From JBBCJM01 sp037190175 (GTDB lineage: Bacteria > Pseudomonadota > Alphaproteobacteria > Rhodobacterales > Rhodobacteraceae), in NCBI GenBank assembly GCA_037190175.1, contig JBBCJM010000101.1:7374-71373 (forward strand): a DNA stretch of 64,000 nucleotides, written 5' to 3'. This document shows, piece by piece, positions 1 through 6,904 of this stretch (position 1 is its first letter; the number at the start of each line of letters is the position of its first letter). Made by a program: the position numbers and the translations under genes. The notes beneath the pieces are model-generated. The model worked only from the letters and a program-made list of their open reading frames with translations, was not told where the DNA came from and ran no database searches.

Positions 1-394
1 TCAGCCGCTCGATCTCGGCGCTGGGGGGGTGGGCATAGAGGGGTTGCACTTCGCAATCGACTTTGCTCTTGCGATACGCCATCCAAGGGCCATCATCACT
101 CAGACGCCAATCCTCGCCGGGGTCACGATACCGCCACGCCACCGGCTCCGCCTCGGGTTGCGGTGCGGCGGGGAGGGCGCGGCGGTTCCACGCGGCGATC
201 AGTTCAGCCATCAGGGTTTCGGCATCGACCCCGCGATGATCCTCACGGCACAGGGTCATGTCGGCAGCGCAGGATAGGCAGTAGATCGCCACCGCGGTAC
301 CGGGCTTGCCCGAGGGGTACCGGGCATAGCCGCGGGAATAGTCCGTCTCGGCCTCGCCGCCGCAGAACGGACAGGGCAACAGGTCATTCGCCAT
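1..394 (-). CDS. Lar-like zinc-ribbon protein, 3' end cut by window edge
   Basis: The start is ATG at 394; the frame runs open to position 1, giving at least 131 residues. The N-terminus MANDLLPCPFCGGEAE is the zinc-ribbon signature of Lar-family restriction alleviation proteins, with further cysteines near residues 39, 42 and 49 (CLSCAADMTLC). Lar proteins blunt host type I restriction. After the AAWNRR motif typical of the family, the C-terminal part (WRYRDPGEDW and VQPLYA) resembles the tails of Eaa/Ea22-like phage proteins. It is the last visible gene of the leftward early operon and overlaps the gene upstream by 11 bases. A second Lar-like gene lies at 1618-2124. Confidence 0.75.
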   Translation of the reverse strand, partial: MANDLLPCPFCGGEAETDYSRGYARYPSGKPGTAVAIYCLSCAADMTLCREDHRGVDAETLMAELIAAWNRRALPAAPQPEAEPVAWRYRDPGEDWRLSDDGPWMAYRKSKVDCEVQPLYAHPPSAEIERL

Positions 395-557
395 GGTTGG
401 CCTCCTTGCGGTTGTGCAGCGGGCATCCGCCGTTGATCCACCAGCCGAATTTCTGACCCTTCCCGAGGTGCCCCTTGCCGTGGTGGTTGTCGCTGGTCGG
501 ACAAGTGCAGCCTTCCGCCACCGCTTCCGGGCTGCCGGGCTTGGGCTGCTCAGTCAC
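384..557 (-). CDS. small Cys/His-containing phage protein
   Basis: A 57-residue product from a GTG start at 557. It carries CTCPTSDNHHGKGHLGK and a terminal CPLHN, a spacing that could bind one metal ion. It overlaps the next gene downstream (start 394) and starts inside the end of the upstream gene, as expected in a compact early phage operon. I do not know its function. The GTG start is chosen because the reading frame upstream of it overlaps the neighbouring gene in a low-quality context. Confidence 0.6.
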   Translation of the reverse strand: MTEQPKPGSPEAVAEGCTCPTSDNHHGKGHLGKGQKFGWWINGGCPLHNRKEANHGE

Positions 558-762
558 GGCCGGTGTCCTTTGCGCAGGCTCGCAGAGCCGCGATCTTGGC
601 CTCCCTGACGCTGCCGAAGGCCATGCCGCGATAGGTGATGGACGCCCCCAGCGCGCCGGCCATGCCCATGCCGTGGCGGTCAACAACCGCTCCGCTCACT
701 CTCGGATGCGTCCAGACCGTCGCGCTGCCCTTTGTCGTGGCCTTCCAAATGTCAGCAGTCAT
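550..762 (-). CDS. hypothetical early phage protein
   Basis: A 70-residue product beginning MTADIWKATTKGSATVW. It is basic and soluble with no obvious motif apart from a central GMGMAGALGAS stretch. The ATG at 762 sits inside the 3' end of the upstream gene (stop at 752) and the gene ends inside the next start region. Translational coupling along the leftward operon is likely. Function is not recognised. Confidence 0.6.
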   Translation of the reverse strand: MTADIWKATTKGSATVWTHPRVSGAVVDRHGMGMAGALGASITYRGMAFGSVREAKIAALRACAKDTGRD

Positions 763-1330
763 GGCCGCTCTCCTGCGCGATCGGGCAGACCTCGACGACT
801 CCGAGGCCGCGGCGGCCGAGGATGGCCTCGGCAGAGGCTGTGCTTCCGGCAACCACGGTCTCCTGCGCCTGCGGGCGGTCGATCAGGGAAAGGATGGCGG
901 CGCGCCACACCCACGGCACCCCGACAGTTTCCCCTGGGACGCGACCAGTTTTGATTTTGACCGCTGCCGCCTCCCGCAGCGCCTTCCCCCGCACGGCCTT
1001 GTCGCGGGCCGCGAGGGCGGCCTTGGCGTCGGCGGCTACAGCCTTGCGGATGGCGCGGGATGCAGCGGCGGCGTAGTCGTCTAATGTCGTCTCTGCATCG
1101 TACACATTGTCCAGCGCCCCCCAGATAAAGTCGGGGTGGGAAGCCTCATGAATGGTGTGCCGGAGCGCCGCCACCTGCGCCTGCGCTTCGGCAAGGGCGG
1201 AGGTCAGGCGGGCGATCTCGGCGCGATATTCCGCCGGGCGCGAGACGAACCAGTTGCAATAGACCCCGCCATGCTCGCAGTTGCACTCGGCGCAGCGCAC
1301 ATTCGGCGCCTTGATCTCGTCGGGGGTCAT
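752..1330 (-). CDS. hypothetical phage protein with Cys cluster and coiled coil
   Basis: A 192-residue product starting at MTPDEIKAPN. Residues 12-28 hold a cysteine cluster (CAECNCEHGGVYCNW) that could be a small metal site. Residues 35-60 form an Ala/Glu-rich coiled coil. The C-terminal half contains a stretch around RKAVAADAKAALAARDKA that is also strongly helical. It overlaps the upstream gene by four bases (ATGA type). Such multi-part proteins are frequent in early operons of alphaproteobacterial phages, and I cannot assign a role. Confidence 0.65.
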   Translation of the reverse strand: MTPDEIKAPNVRCAECNCEHGGVYCNWFVSRPAEYRAEIARLTSALAEAQAQVAALRHTIHEASHPDFIWGALDNVYDAETTLDDYAAAASRAIRKAVAADAKAALAARDKAVRGKALREAAAVKIKTGRVPGETVGVPWVWRAAILSLIDRPQAQETVVAGSTASAEAILGRRGLGVVEVCPIAQESGHDC

Positions 1331-1614
1331 ACCTTCTCTCCATGCGCTTCGGCCCACGCGGTCAGCACGGCACCGATCACCGCCGCGTCCTGCGGGGCCA
1401 GGTAGAGCCAGAAATCCTCGTCAGGGTTGTCTTTCGGCCCCTTGGTCTCGAGGTCATAGGTCTGGGGCAGCCCCTTGCGCTGGTAGATGACTTGCAGGCT
1501 GTCATCCCTCTCGCTGTCGATGATCCATTTTGCATCGACGTCCGGGCTGTAATAGGACAGGGACAGATGCCCCGATCCGCCGCCGTCCCCGAAAAACTTG
1601 CGCATCCCTTTCAT
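1327..1614 (-). CDS. hypothetical early phage protein
   Basis: A 95-residue acidic product (MKGMRKFFGDGGGSG to AEAHGEKV) with a beta-rich middle (LSYYSPDVDAKWIID). An internal ATG at 1605 (MRKFFGDG) could be the true start; a GGAGGGG box lies just upstream of 1614. Only three bases separate it from the upstream Lar-like gene. Function is not recognised. Confidence 0.65.
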   Translation of the reverse strand: MKGMRKFFGDGGGSGHLSLSYYSPDVDAKWIIDSERDDSLQVIYQRKGLPQTYDLETKGPKDNPDEDFWLYLAPQDAAVIGAVLTAWAEAHGEKV

Positions 1615-1617
1615 CCC

Positions 1618-2124
1618 TCACCCCTCCCCGTCACGGGCCGCGAGGGCGCGCACCCTGGCCGCCTCAAGAGCCTCAGCTTGCGTAGCAAAATGCACGAACT
1701 CGGTGTCGTCGCTCTCCGGGTCGAGGACGGGGGCGACAAAACCGTAGCGCGTCGCGCCGGTGAAGCTACTGGCGATCTTGCACACCACGAAGTCCCCCAG
1801 CATGGAGCGGTTGATCGCCTCCTCGGGGCTGTCTCCGCAGTCGTCTGGGTCCGCGACGCGCCAGTACCAGTCGGCCTGGTCGAACAGGGCGCCATCATCC
1901 GGTTGCCTACCCGCGTTGACGGCAGGATCGGGGGCAATCCGGTTGTCTGTCGGCGACCGGGTGTTCCATGCGGCGATCAGTTTCTCGCGCGATGGGGCGT
2001 CCAGCGAGAATGGCGGGATGACGCAATTCCGATGGATGATGCGCCAAACGCCCATGACCTTCGTCGCATCCACGATTTCGGGCGGGGTTTGCCCGCACCA
2101 GGGGCAGGGCAACAGGTCAGCCAT
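1618..2124 (-). CDS. Lar-family restriction alleviation-like protein
   Basis: A 168-residue product starting MADLLPCPWCGQTPP. The CPWC pair near residues 7-10, a later histidine/cysteine near residues 29-31 and the AAWNTR motif at about residues 50-55 are the Lar-type zinc-ribbon pattern seen in phage anti-restriction proteins. The remaining ~110 residues are acidic and rich in WRVADPDD-like segments of unknown role. ATG 2124 is preceded by GGAAAGGAG. It overlaps the upstream gene by 8 bases. It is a distant paralogue of the gene at 1-394. Confidence 0.75.
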   Translation of the reverse strand: MADLLPCPWCGQTPPEIVDATKVMGVWRIIHRNCVIPPFSLDAPSREKLIAAWNTRSPTDNRIAPDPAVNAGRQPDDGALFDQADWYWRVADPDDCGDSPEEAINRSMLGDFVVCKIASSFTGATRYGFVAPVLDPESDDTEFVHFATQAEALEAARVRALAARDGEG

Positions 2125-2449
2125 GGCCGGCTCCTTTCCGCAGGGCGAGGATGGCCGGGGCGATGCCCTCGACGGCCTCGATGGCTTCGTCCAACGTTCC
2201 GTTGAAGGGTGGTTCGATCTCACGCCAGCGCCGGACACGGGGCTCTGCAACGGCCGCCGCCTCTTCCAGCGCCCTGTCCCGCGCCTCGGCCTTCTCGGCG
2301 CGGGCGCGCAGAGCAATGAGGGCAACGATAAGGTCGCGGATGATGCCTTGGCCGGTCTCGAATGTGCCCGTCTCAGCCATAGCCTTGATCGCCAGTTCCG
2401 CATCGGCCACCAGCACGTCCAGCCCTTCCGGGGTCAGGTCAGCGGTCAT
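2117..2449 (-). CDS. hypothetical helical phage protein
   Basis: A 110-residue product, largely alpha-helical and Ala/Glu-rich (LIVALIALRARAEKAEARDRALEE), probably a coiled coil at residues 35-70. It starts at ATG 2449 within the end of its upstream neighbour and ends inside the start of the Lar-like gene. Function is not recognised. Confidence 0.6.
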   Translation of the reverse strand: MTADLTPEGLDVLVADAELAIKAMAETGTFETGQGIIRDLIVALIALRARAEKAEARDRALEEAAAVAEPRVRRWREIEPPFNGTLDEAIEAVEGIAPAILALRKGAGHG

Positions 2450-2720
2450 TGGAGTGGTCCTTCGGGAAATCCTCTAGGCAGAGCCTTTCGCCCTTGTTTA
2501 GCGCCAGTTCGGCTCCGGCCCTGGTCAGCCCGAACAGATCATCACCGCCGGTCAGGGGAGATCCGTTGCGCCGCCAAGCATTGCCGTCCGAGACCATCTG
2601 CATCCAAGCCGGATGGTCCAACGATCCTTCCCCGGTGACGAAGTGGTTACGGTAGGTCATCTTGCGCTTGTTGGGCAGCCCGATGGCGTGACGGGCAAGT
2701 GCCTTCTGTTCCGGGGTCAT
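2439..2720 (-). CDS. conserved phage protein
   Basis: A 93-residue product starting MTPEQKALARHAIGLPN. The central block KRKMTYRNHFVTGEG followed by HPAWMQMV looks like a conserved globular domain found in small early proteins of several alphaproteobacterial phages (recollection, not searched). An alternative start at 2732 would add four residues. It overlaps both neighbours by a few bases. Biochemical role unknown. Confidence 0.7.
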   Translation of the reverse strand: MTPEQKALARHAIGLPNKRKMTYRNHFVTGEGSLDHPAWMQMVSDGNAWRRNGSPLTGGDDLFGLTRAGAELALNKGERLCLEDFPKDHSNDR

Positions 2721-3133
2721 TTTCCCCTCCATTCGGCATGGGCGGCGAGGGCGGTCCTGCCGAGTTTCAGCCAGCCCTCGCGCGCCTGACCGCCCTCGTT
2801 GAAATCGGGCGAGCCGCTGCACCAGATCAGCGCCTCCGCCAGCCGGTCGGCATCGGCCTCGGCGGCGGCAAGGCGCTCCATCACCTCGTTCCGATGCGCG
2901 ACGATGGTCTCGACCTGCTGGATCAGCGACGTGATGCGCGCCCGCAGCCGCTCGATCTCGGCGGCCAAGTCGTCATCCCATGGCAGGGACTGGCCGGAGA
3001 CATAGGCGGTGCCATCCCCGCGCGCCGCGACGAAATCTGCCCGCATCTGGCGGATGGCGGCGTTCGGCCCATGCTCAACTGCCGCTTGATCATGCGGCTT
3101 GGGGGTGGGGGTGTGGTCAAGGTTGCTTGTCAT
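2717..3133 (-). CDS. hypothetical coiled-coil phage protein
   Basis: A 138-residue product. Residues 55-100 are a clear heptad-rich coiled coil (AAEIERLRARITSLIQQVE), followed by a short C-terminal globular part (EGWLKLGRTALAAHAEW). The stop overlaps the next ATG as ATGA. Function is not recognised. Confidence 0.65.
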   Translation of the reverse strand: MTSNLDHTPTPKPHDQAAVEHGPNAAIRQMRADFVAARGDGTAYVSGQSLPWDDDLAAEIERLRARITSLIQQVETIVAHRNEVMERLAAAEADADRLAEALIWCSGSPDFNEGGQAREGWLKLGRTALAAHAEWRGK

Positions 3134-3255
3134 GCGGGGCTCCTGATCAACTGGATCGCCAGCAGCTTGATCGCCGTCCGCAGGTCGGGCGACAGGTCGC
3201 GGGTGGGCGGGAGCTTGCGGCCCAGGCGGGCCTCGATGATCTGGCGGGCGGTCAT
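3130..3255 (-). CDS. 41-residue early phage protein
   Basis: A short basic product, MTARQIIEARLGRKLPPTR and so on, with a 4-base overlap with the downstream gene. A GGGGGCAGGAGGTACGAC box upstream of ATG 3255 is a good ribosome-binding site. The amphipathic helix and basic charge are compatible with nucleic-acid binding, but nothing more can be said. Confidence 0.55.
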   Translation of the reverse strand: MTARQIIEARLGRKLPPTRDLSPDLRTAIKLLAIQLIRSPA

Positions 3256-3365
3256 TGTCGTACCTCCTGCCCCCTCGGGGCGTTTATTCCGCCGGTAGGC
3301 CGGGCGGCACGCCGGTCTGTGATCCCGGCCATTTGCGCTGTCGCTGGCGCCGCCTGGACCGGGCG

Positions 3366-3581
3366 TCACCGCCCGAACTCCGCGTCCAGCCGCGCCGCGT
3401 TGTGGGCCGTCCACGCGGTTTCCGCGAAGGCCACCCCGGCGAGAGCCATGCCGATGAGGGCTCCGATCAGAACCCAGGTGGCTGCGGTAGGGCGGGCGGG
3501 TTCCGGCTTGCGCCGAGGCATCCGGCCCAGTGCCGCGTCCATCTCGGCCTCGGTCAGCAGGCGGGTGGGGCGGGGGTCCAT
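3366..3581 (-). CDS. single-pass membrane phage protein
   Basis: A 71-residue product with a basic cytoplasmic N-terminus (residues 1-33) and one membrane segment at about 34-53 (TWVLIGALIGMALAGVAFA), leaving a short tail. It overlaps the upstream gene by one base (stop and start share 3581). Small early membrane proteins can act in superinfection exclusion, but nothing specific supports that here. Confidence 0.6.
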   Translation of the reverse strand: MDPRPTRLLTEAEMDAALGRMPRRKPEPARPTAATWVLIGALIGMALAGVAFAETAWTAHNAARLDAEFGR

Positions 3582-4075
3582 CACGCGGCCTCCGCCCGAC
3601 GGCGCATGTCTTCCAGGGCATCGGCGTTGCTGTCGTAGAACCGCATCGGGCTGATCGGACTGCCGCTCTCGCGGTAGATCAACATTGCCGCCAGTTCGGT
3701 ATTGAAGTGCCGTTCGAGCGCGTATCCCGCCTCCCCGGCCAGATGGACCACCCAGCCGGCCCGGCAATGCGTCGTGCCGCAGGTATGCCAGCGGCTCATT
3801 TCGAGCGCGTTGGGCGCACTGGCGGCGGCATACACGGCCTGGTCGATATTCTCGATGCGGGGGATCTCGGGGGTGGCATTCTCGGTCTTGCCCGAGCAGT
3901 CCGAGCAGTCCGAGCAGTCCGAGCAGCCCGAGCAGCCCGAGCAGTCCGAGCAGTCCTTCAGGCTGCGCAAAGCCACCTCAGCCGCCGCCTCGGATCCCCA
4001 ATAGGCCACCGAACAGCGGTTGCCGTTAATGTCAGAAACCCAAGTGCGGTCATCGTTCCAGGTCAGATCAGCCAT
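3581..4075 (-). CDS. phage protein with tandem Cys-Ser-Asp/Gly repeat
   Basis: A 164-residue product starting MADLTWNDDRTWVSD. Residues 41-62 are a run of about seven CSD/CSG triplets encoded by a perfect-phase 9-bp DNA repeat. The C-terminal half has a compact domain with WHTCGTTHCRAGWVVHLAG, whose Cys/His spacing suggests metal binding or a disulfide-dependent fold. That domain recurs in other alphaproteobacterial phages (recollection). Repeat number is expected to vary between strains. Function unknown. Confidence 0.7.
   Translation of the reverse strand: MADLTWNDDRTWVSDINGNRCSVAYWGSEAAAEVALRSLKDCSDCSGCSGCSDCSDCSDCSGKTENATPEIPRIENIDQAVYAAASAPNALEMSRWHTCGTTHCRAGWVVHLAGEAGYALERHFNTELAAMLIYRESGSPISPMRFYDSNADALEDMRRRAEAA
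3892..3954. repeat. 9-bp in-frame microsatellite (7 copies)
   Basis: Seven uninterrupted units of ccgagcag[t/c] lie in tandem. They are in frame and encode the Cys-Ser-Asp/Gly run of the overlapping leftward gene. Unit length is a multiple of three, so copy-number change alters protein length without a frameshift. Confidence 0.95.
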
Positions 4076-4242
4076 CACGCGGCCTCCTTGCTCGGGGTGG
4101 GGGCGGGCGGCAGGGCATCGACCGCCTCGTCGGTGGCCCGGGCGATGCGCTTGAACGCCTCCGCCATCGGGCTGCCGGCCTTCTGCGCCGCCCGGAGAGC
4201 GGCATAGGCGGCTTCGTTCAGAGCGCGGGCTTGCTCGTGCAT
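4075..4242 (-). CDS. 55-residue early phage protein
   Basis: A short Ala-rich helical protein (MHEQARALNEAAYAALRAA) joined to both neighbours by ATGA-type overlaps. The arrangement and uninterrupted frame support expression; the function is unknown. Confidence 0.55.
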   Translation of the reverse strand: MHEQARALNEAAYAALRAAQKAGSPMAEAFKRIARATDEAVDALPPAPTPSKEAA

Positions 4243-4523
4243 CACATCCGCTCCTGCATGTGGTTGGCGCGGGCCGCATCGGCGTCGGACCACACGAGGT
4301 CGGACAGGTGCAGCGGATCGAGCGTGCCGATCTCGGCCCATTCCTCGATGCCCACGAAGGTCGCGACAGCGGCAGCCGCGATCCACCGGCCGTTGATATG
4401 GGCGCGGATCATCGCGCCGGTGAGCGCGTCGTACTCCGCATCCGTCTCGATCCAGCCCTCGGTGGTGCCCGAGGTGTTGATGGTGATGCGGTCGGTCACG
4501 GTGTCGGGGAGATAGTCGTACAT
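4242..4523 (-). CDS. hypothetical early phage protein
   Basis: A 93-residue product starting MYDYLPDTVTDRITINTSG. The N-terminal third looks beta-stranded. It starts 71 bases after the first gene of the operon and overlaps the next gene by one base. Not recognised. Confidence 0.65.
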   Translation of the reverse strand: MYDYLPDTVTDRITINTSGTTEGWIETDAEYDALTGAMIRAHINGRWIAAAAVATFVGIEEWAEIGTLDPLHLSDLVWSDADAARANHMQERM

Positions 4524-4594
4524 CGTCGGTCTCCGTGCATCTGGCGCTCGGGGGAACCGCCCGCGCGGGGCGGCTCTGGCGGAGGGTCAGGCGG

Positions 4595-4801
4595 TCACAT
4601 ATAGGCGTGGCGGTAGGCGCTCGTTTCCAGCGCCCCGATGGCGCTCTGGATGTGCTCGCCCGCCCGCAGGCGAGACCGGATCAGGCGAAAGGCGCCGCGG
4701 ATGTCCTCGCGCGGGGACAGATCGCCCAGATGCGAGTTGGGCCAGTATAGGACCGCCAGCCAGACAGCGTGGCGAAGATCAGCGCGGGTGTTAGGGTCCA
4801 T
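4595..4801 (-). CDS. first gene of the leftward early operon
   Basis: A 68-residue product from MDPNTRADLRHAV (alternative ATGs at 4804 and 4810). It is helical, with a LYWPNSHLGDLSPREDIRG motif. It is the promoter-proximal gene, about 60 bases from the -10 element of the operator-controlled leftward promoter, so it should be among the first products after induction. Function is not recognised. Confidence 0.65.
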   Translation of the reverse strand: MDPNTRADLRHAVWLAVLYWPNSHLGDLSPREDIRGAFRLIRSRLRAGEHIQSAIGALETSAYRHAYM

Positions 4802-4863
4802 CATCCTCATCCTTCTGCTGGCGGCCCGCGATCTGCCGGGGCGTCTTCGGCGGGGATGAGGTG

Positions 4864-4892
4864 ACTATGGATTGGCATTTGCCAATCGTCAA
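4864..4892 (-). promoter_or_regulatory. leftward early promoter (PL-like)
   Basis: Read leftward, TTGACG (4887-4892) and CATAGT (4864-4869) are separated by exactly 17 bases (4870-4886), and those 17 bases contain the operator at 4872-4885. A repressor bound there would occlude RNA polymerase. Confidence 0.7.
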
Positions 4893-4915
4893 GATGTAAA
4901 ATTGGCATTTGCCAA
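4872..4915. promoter_or_regulatory. operator pair OL: two TTGGCA-N2-TGCCAA dyads
   Basis: Two identical 14-bp dyads (TTGGCATTTGCCAA) lie at 4872-4885 and 4902-4915, exactly 30 bases apart or about three helical turns, suiting cooperative binding on one DNA face. The same dyad recurs beside the Xre repressor gene at 8451-8488. Confidence 0.8.
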
Positions 4916-4972
4916 ACATCATCTTCCCCCACCCCTCCCCCTGTGCTAGAATCACCCCTGCTTGGAGCGGGG

Positions 4973-5137
4973 ATGACGGCCCGCTCCCGCCCGCCGGTGG
5001 GGTCGCGCCAGACGGTTGGGGGATGGGGCCTGACACCCGGGCTCAGGGATGCGCGGCCGGACCTGTCTGCGCCGCCACGTCAGGAGCGGCCCCGCATGGT
5101 GCTACGCGGGATCGGACGGCAGAAGGCCCGCCAGTGA
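4973..5137 (+). CDS. possible 54-residue leader protein before the alarmone synthetase
   Basis: An open frame MTARSRPPVGSRQTVGGWG ending at 5137, 11 bases before the alarmone-synthetase start, with GGAGCGGGG just upstream. A TGCTAGAAT extended -10 element lies at 4944-4952. Composition is Arg/Pro-rich with no motif, so it may be only leader sequence. It is noted because some toxic alarmone synthetases have a small antitoxin gene next to them. Confidence 0.25.
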   Translation: MTARSRPPVGSRQTVGGWGLTPGLRDARPDLSAPPRQERPRMVLRGIGRQKARQ

Positions 5138-5148
5138 GGGGTCGGTTG

Positions 5149-6303
5149 ATGGCGAGAACGCACTTGTCGAATCGGGAGATACTGCAAGACGATGCCGGCG
5201 GGGTCGTTGGGGGCATCGCCGTGGCGGAATATCCGAGGCGGGATCATTCCTTCGGGGAGATCAAGCGCGCGGGCGCGATCCTGACCGGAGCGATCCCCGC
5301 CGACAGGGCTTCGGACCCCGAAATACAGCAAGCGTTCCGGGTCGCACACAACTGGCGCATGGCCCACGCCTATCCGATGGTCATCGAGCGCATCCGGCTG
5401 GGAAGGATCGCCAGGTCCGGCGTCGTCACCGCGGGCCGCGTCAAGCGCATGGCGTCCATCCGCGCCAAGCTGGGCAGGGGGTCAACCGACCTGCGATCCA
5501 TGCAGGACCTGGGCGGATGCCGGGCGGTCATGCACGATGTCGCGGCGGTGAGGTCGGTGGTGGATCGCTACCGCAATGAGGAAACCGCCAGCCGGATGAC
5601 GTGGAGCCGCGACTACATCGAAAGCCCCAAGGATGACGGGTATCGCGGCATTCACCTGATCCTGACATTCGCAGCCCCTGATGGGCGCGAGGAATACTCC
5701 GGCCAGCGGCTCGAAATACAGGTCAGGACGCTGCGTCAGCATGTCTGGGCAACGGCCATCGAGGCGGTCGGGGCGATGCGCAATGAAAGCCTCAAGGCGG
5801 GGCAAGGCGACCCCGGCTGGCTGCGCCTCATGGCCTTGATGGGTCACTACCTCGCCCTGCGGGACGGTCTGCCCCTCGTGGGGTTTGACACCCATGCCGC
5901 CCTGTGCCGGGAAATCGCCGAGATGGATCGACAGCTTGCGGCGTCGGCCTACCTCGCGGCCGCGGGCGATATAGTCAGGATGGTGTCCGACCGGGGGGCC
6001 GCGTCTCACGTGTTCAGGTTGAGTGTGGACGCCGTGGAAGGCAGGGTCCGCGTGGAGCGGCAAACCGGATTCACCTTCATCGGCGAGGGCGATTTCCAGG
6101 AGGAAGGCGAGCAGCGGCAGAGCGTGATCGTCAACGTGGAAAGGCTGACCGACCTGCCGAAGGCTTTCCCGAATTTCTACCTCGACCTGGAGGATTTCAG
6201 GCGGGCGCTTGATGACGCCGTGCGACATCGCAGTCCGGCACCGGCAGGCCATACACCCGGCGGCCTTGACCTGTCGTTCCTGCGCGGGTGGCGCCGCAGG
6301 TAG
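5149..6303 (+). CDS. RelA/SpoT-domain alarmone synthetase
   Basis: A 384-residue protein with a RelA/SpoT nucleotidyltransferase domain at about residues 90-215. Visible motifs are RVKRMASIRAKL (97-108), DLGGCRAV (120-127), the G-loop-like SPKDDGYRGIHL (159-170, with the purine-stacking Tyr) and EIQVRTLRQHVW (189-200, catalytic Glu). No HD hydrolase domain is present, so it is a synthetase-only, small-alarmone-synthetase-like enzyme transferring pyrophosphate from ATP to GDP/GTP, or to tRNA in the toxic subgroup. The C-terminal ~170 residues are a separate alpha-helical/beta domain of unknown role. The start has GAGGGG seven bases upstream. It lies just beyond the OL operators, outside the lytic operons, as expected for a prophage-expressed defence or exclusion gene. 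Confidence 0.8.
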   Translation: MARTHLSNREILQDDAGGVVGGIAVAEYPRRDHSFGEIKRAGAILTGAIPADRASDPEIQQAFRVAHNWRMAHAYPMVIERIRLGRIARSGVVTAGRVKRMASIRAKLGRGSTDLRSMQDLGGCRAVMHDVAAVRSVVDRYRNEETASRMTWSRDYIESPKDDGYRGIHLILTFAAPDGREEYSGQRLEIQVRTLRQHVWATAIEAVGAMRNESLKAGQGDPGWLRLMALMGHYLALRDGLPLVGFDTHAALCREIAEMDRQLAASAYLAAAGDIVRMVSDRGAASHVFRLSVDAVEGRVRVERQTGFTFIGEGDFQEEGEQRQSVIVNVERLTDLPKAFPNFYLDLEDFRRALDDAVRHRSPAPAGHTPGGLDLSFLRGWRRR

Positions 6304-6360
6304 CAGATGCGCCTGTTCTGATCCCTTGCCGACTCACCATGTTCGCGCAATGTTCGCCAG

Positions 6361-6615
6361 ATGCCGGGCGAGAGCTATCTCTTCATCCAGTGCGGTTGCG
6401 GCCACGAGGTGAACTACTGGCGCCACGAGGTGCCGGCATCGTTCCAGATGGATGAGACAACAGGCTGGATCACCCCCGAGACCTGGGCCCGGTTCCGGTG
6501 CAGCAAGTGCGGGCGCCGCGGACGGCCCCCGACCACGATCAGCGGCTGGGGTCACCCGGGTGGCGATCTGATCGCCAGTGCGTATCGCGGGATGTTTCCC
6601 AAGGGAACCTCCTGA
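6361..6615 (+). CDS. zinc-ribbon-like small protein
   Basis: An 84-residue product with two paired-cysteine elements, CGCGHEV near residues 11-17 and CSKCGRRG near 52-59, the pattern of a zinc ribbon. It lies 57 bases downstream of the alarmone synthetase on the same strand and could be co-transcribed. No clear ribosome-binding site precedes ATG 6361. It could be a partner of the synthetase or an unrelated accessory gene. Confidence 0.6.
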   Translation: MPGESYLFIQCGCGHEVNYWRHEVPASFQMDETTGWITPETWARFRCSKCGRRGRPPTTISGWGHPGGDLIASAYRGMFPKGTS

Positions 6616-6635
6616 CCTCGCCGCCGTTGCCATGC

Positions 6636-6869
6636 ATGGCCATCATCCGCCCCGTCACCTATGCCGAGACAGACAGCCGCTATCGCACGGTGACCGATGC
6701 CCGCGGCATGGGGATGGCGCTGCTGACGCACTGCAACCCGCAGGACCAGGCGTACATCACGGCCGCGGAGGCGGTGCTGGGGCTGGAGGAGGGAGCGGTG
6801 GAGCCGGAGGTGGCGCGGGAGGCGTTCGTGGCGGCGCTGCGGAAGGCGGGGGTGTTCGTGAGGGAATGA
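6636..6869 (+). CDS. DUF982-like small protein
   Basis: A 77-residue product starting MAIIRPVTYAETDSRYRTV. The ending VAREAFVAALRKAGVFVRE and the length fit the DUF982 family, small proteins common in Rhizobiales and Rhodobacterales and of unknown function. It follows the zinc-ribbon gene by 20 bases and is separated from the convergent HicB gene by a GC-rich hairpin. Confidence 0.6.
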   Translation: MAIIRPVTYAETDSRYRTVTDARGMGMALLTHCNPQDQAYITAAEAVLGLEEGAVEPEVAREAFVAALRKAGVFVRE

Positions 6870-6873
6870 AGAG

Positions 6874-6895
6874 GCCCCGCCGGGTGGGGCGGGGC
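6874..6895. terminator. bidirectional hairpin between convergent genes
   Basis: GCCCCGCC (6874-6881) can pair with GGCGGGGC (6888-6895) around a 6-base loop. It lies between the DUF982-like gene and the convergent hicB. There is no T tract, so termination strength is uncertain. Confidence 0.5.
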
Positions 6896-6904
6896 TGCGA
6901 CTGC

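Noticed and set aside
3892..3954. Possible CRISPR array
   Set aside because: The repeat unit is 9 bp with no spacers and is in frame with a gene.
4791..5036. Minus-strand frame across the operator region
   Set aside because: It reads straight through both operator dyads and the PL promoter; proline- and glycine-rich with no motif.
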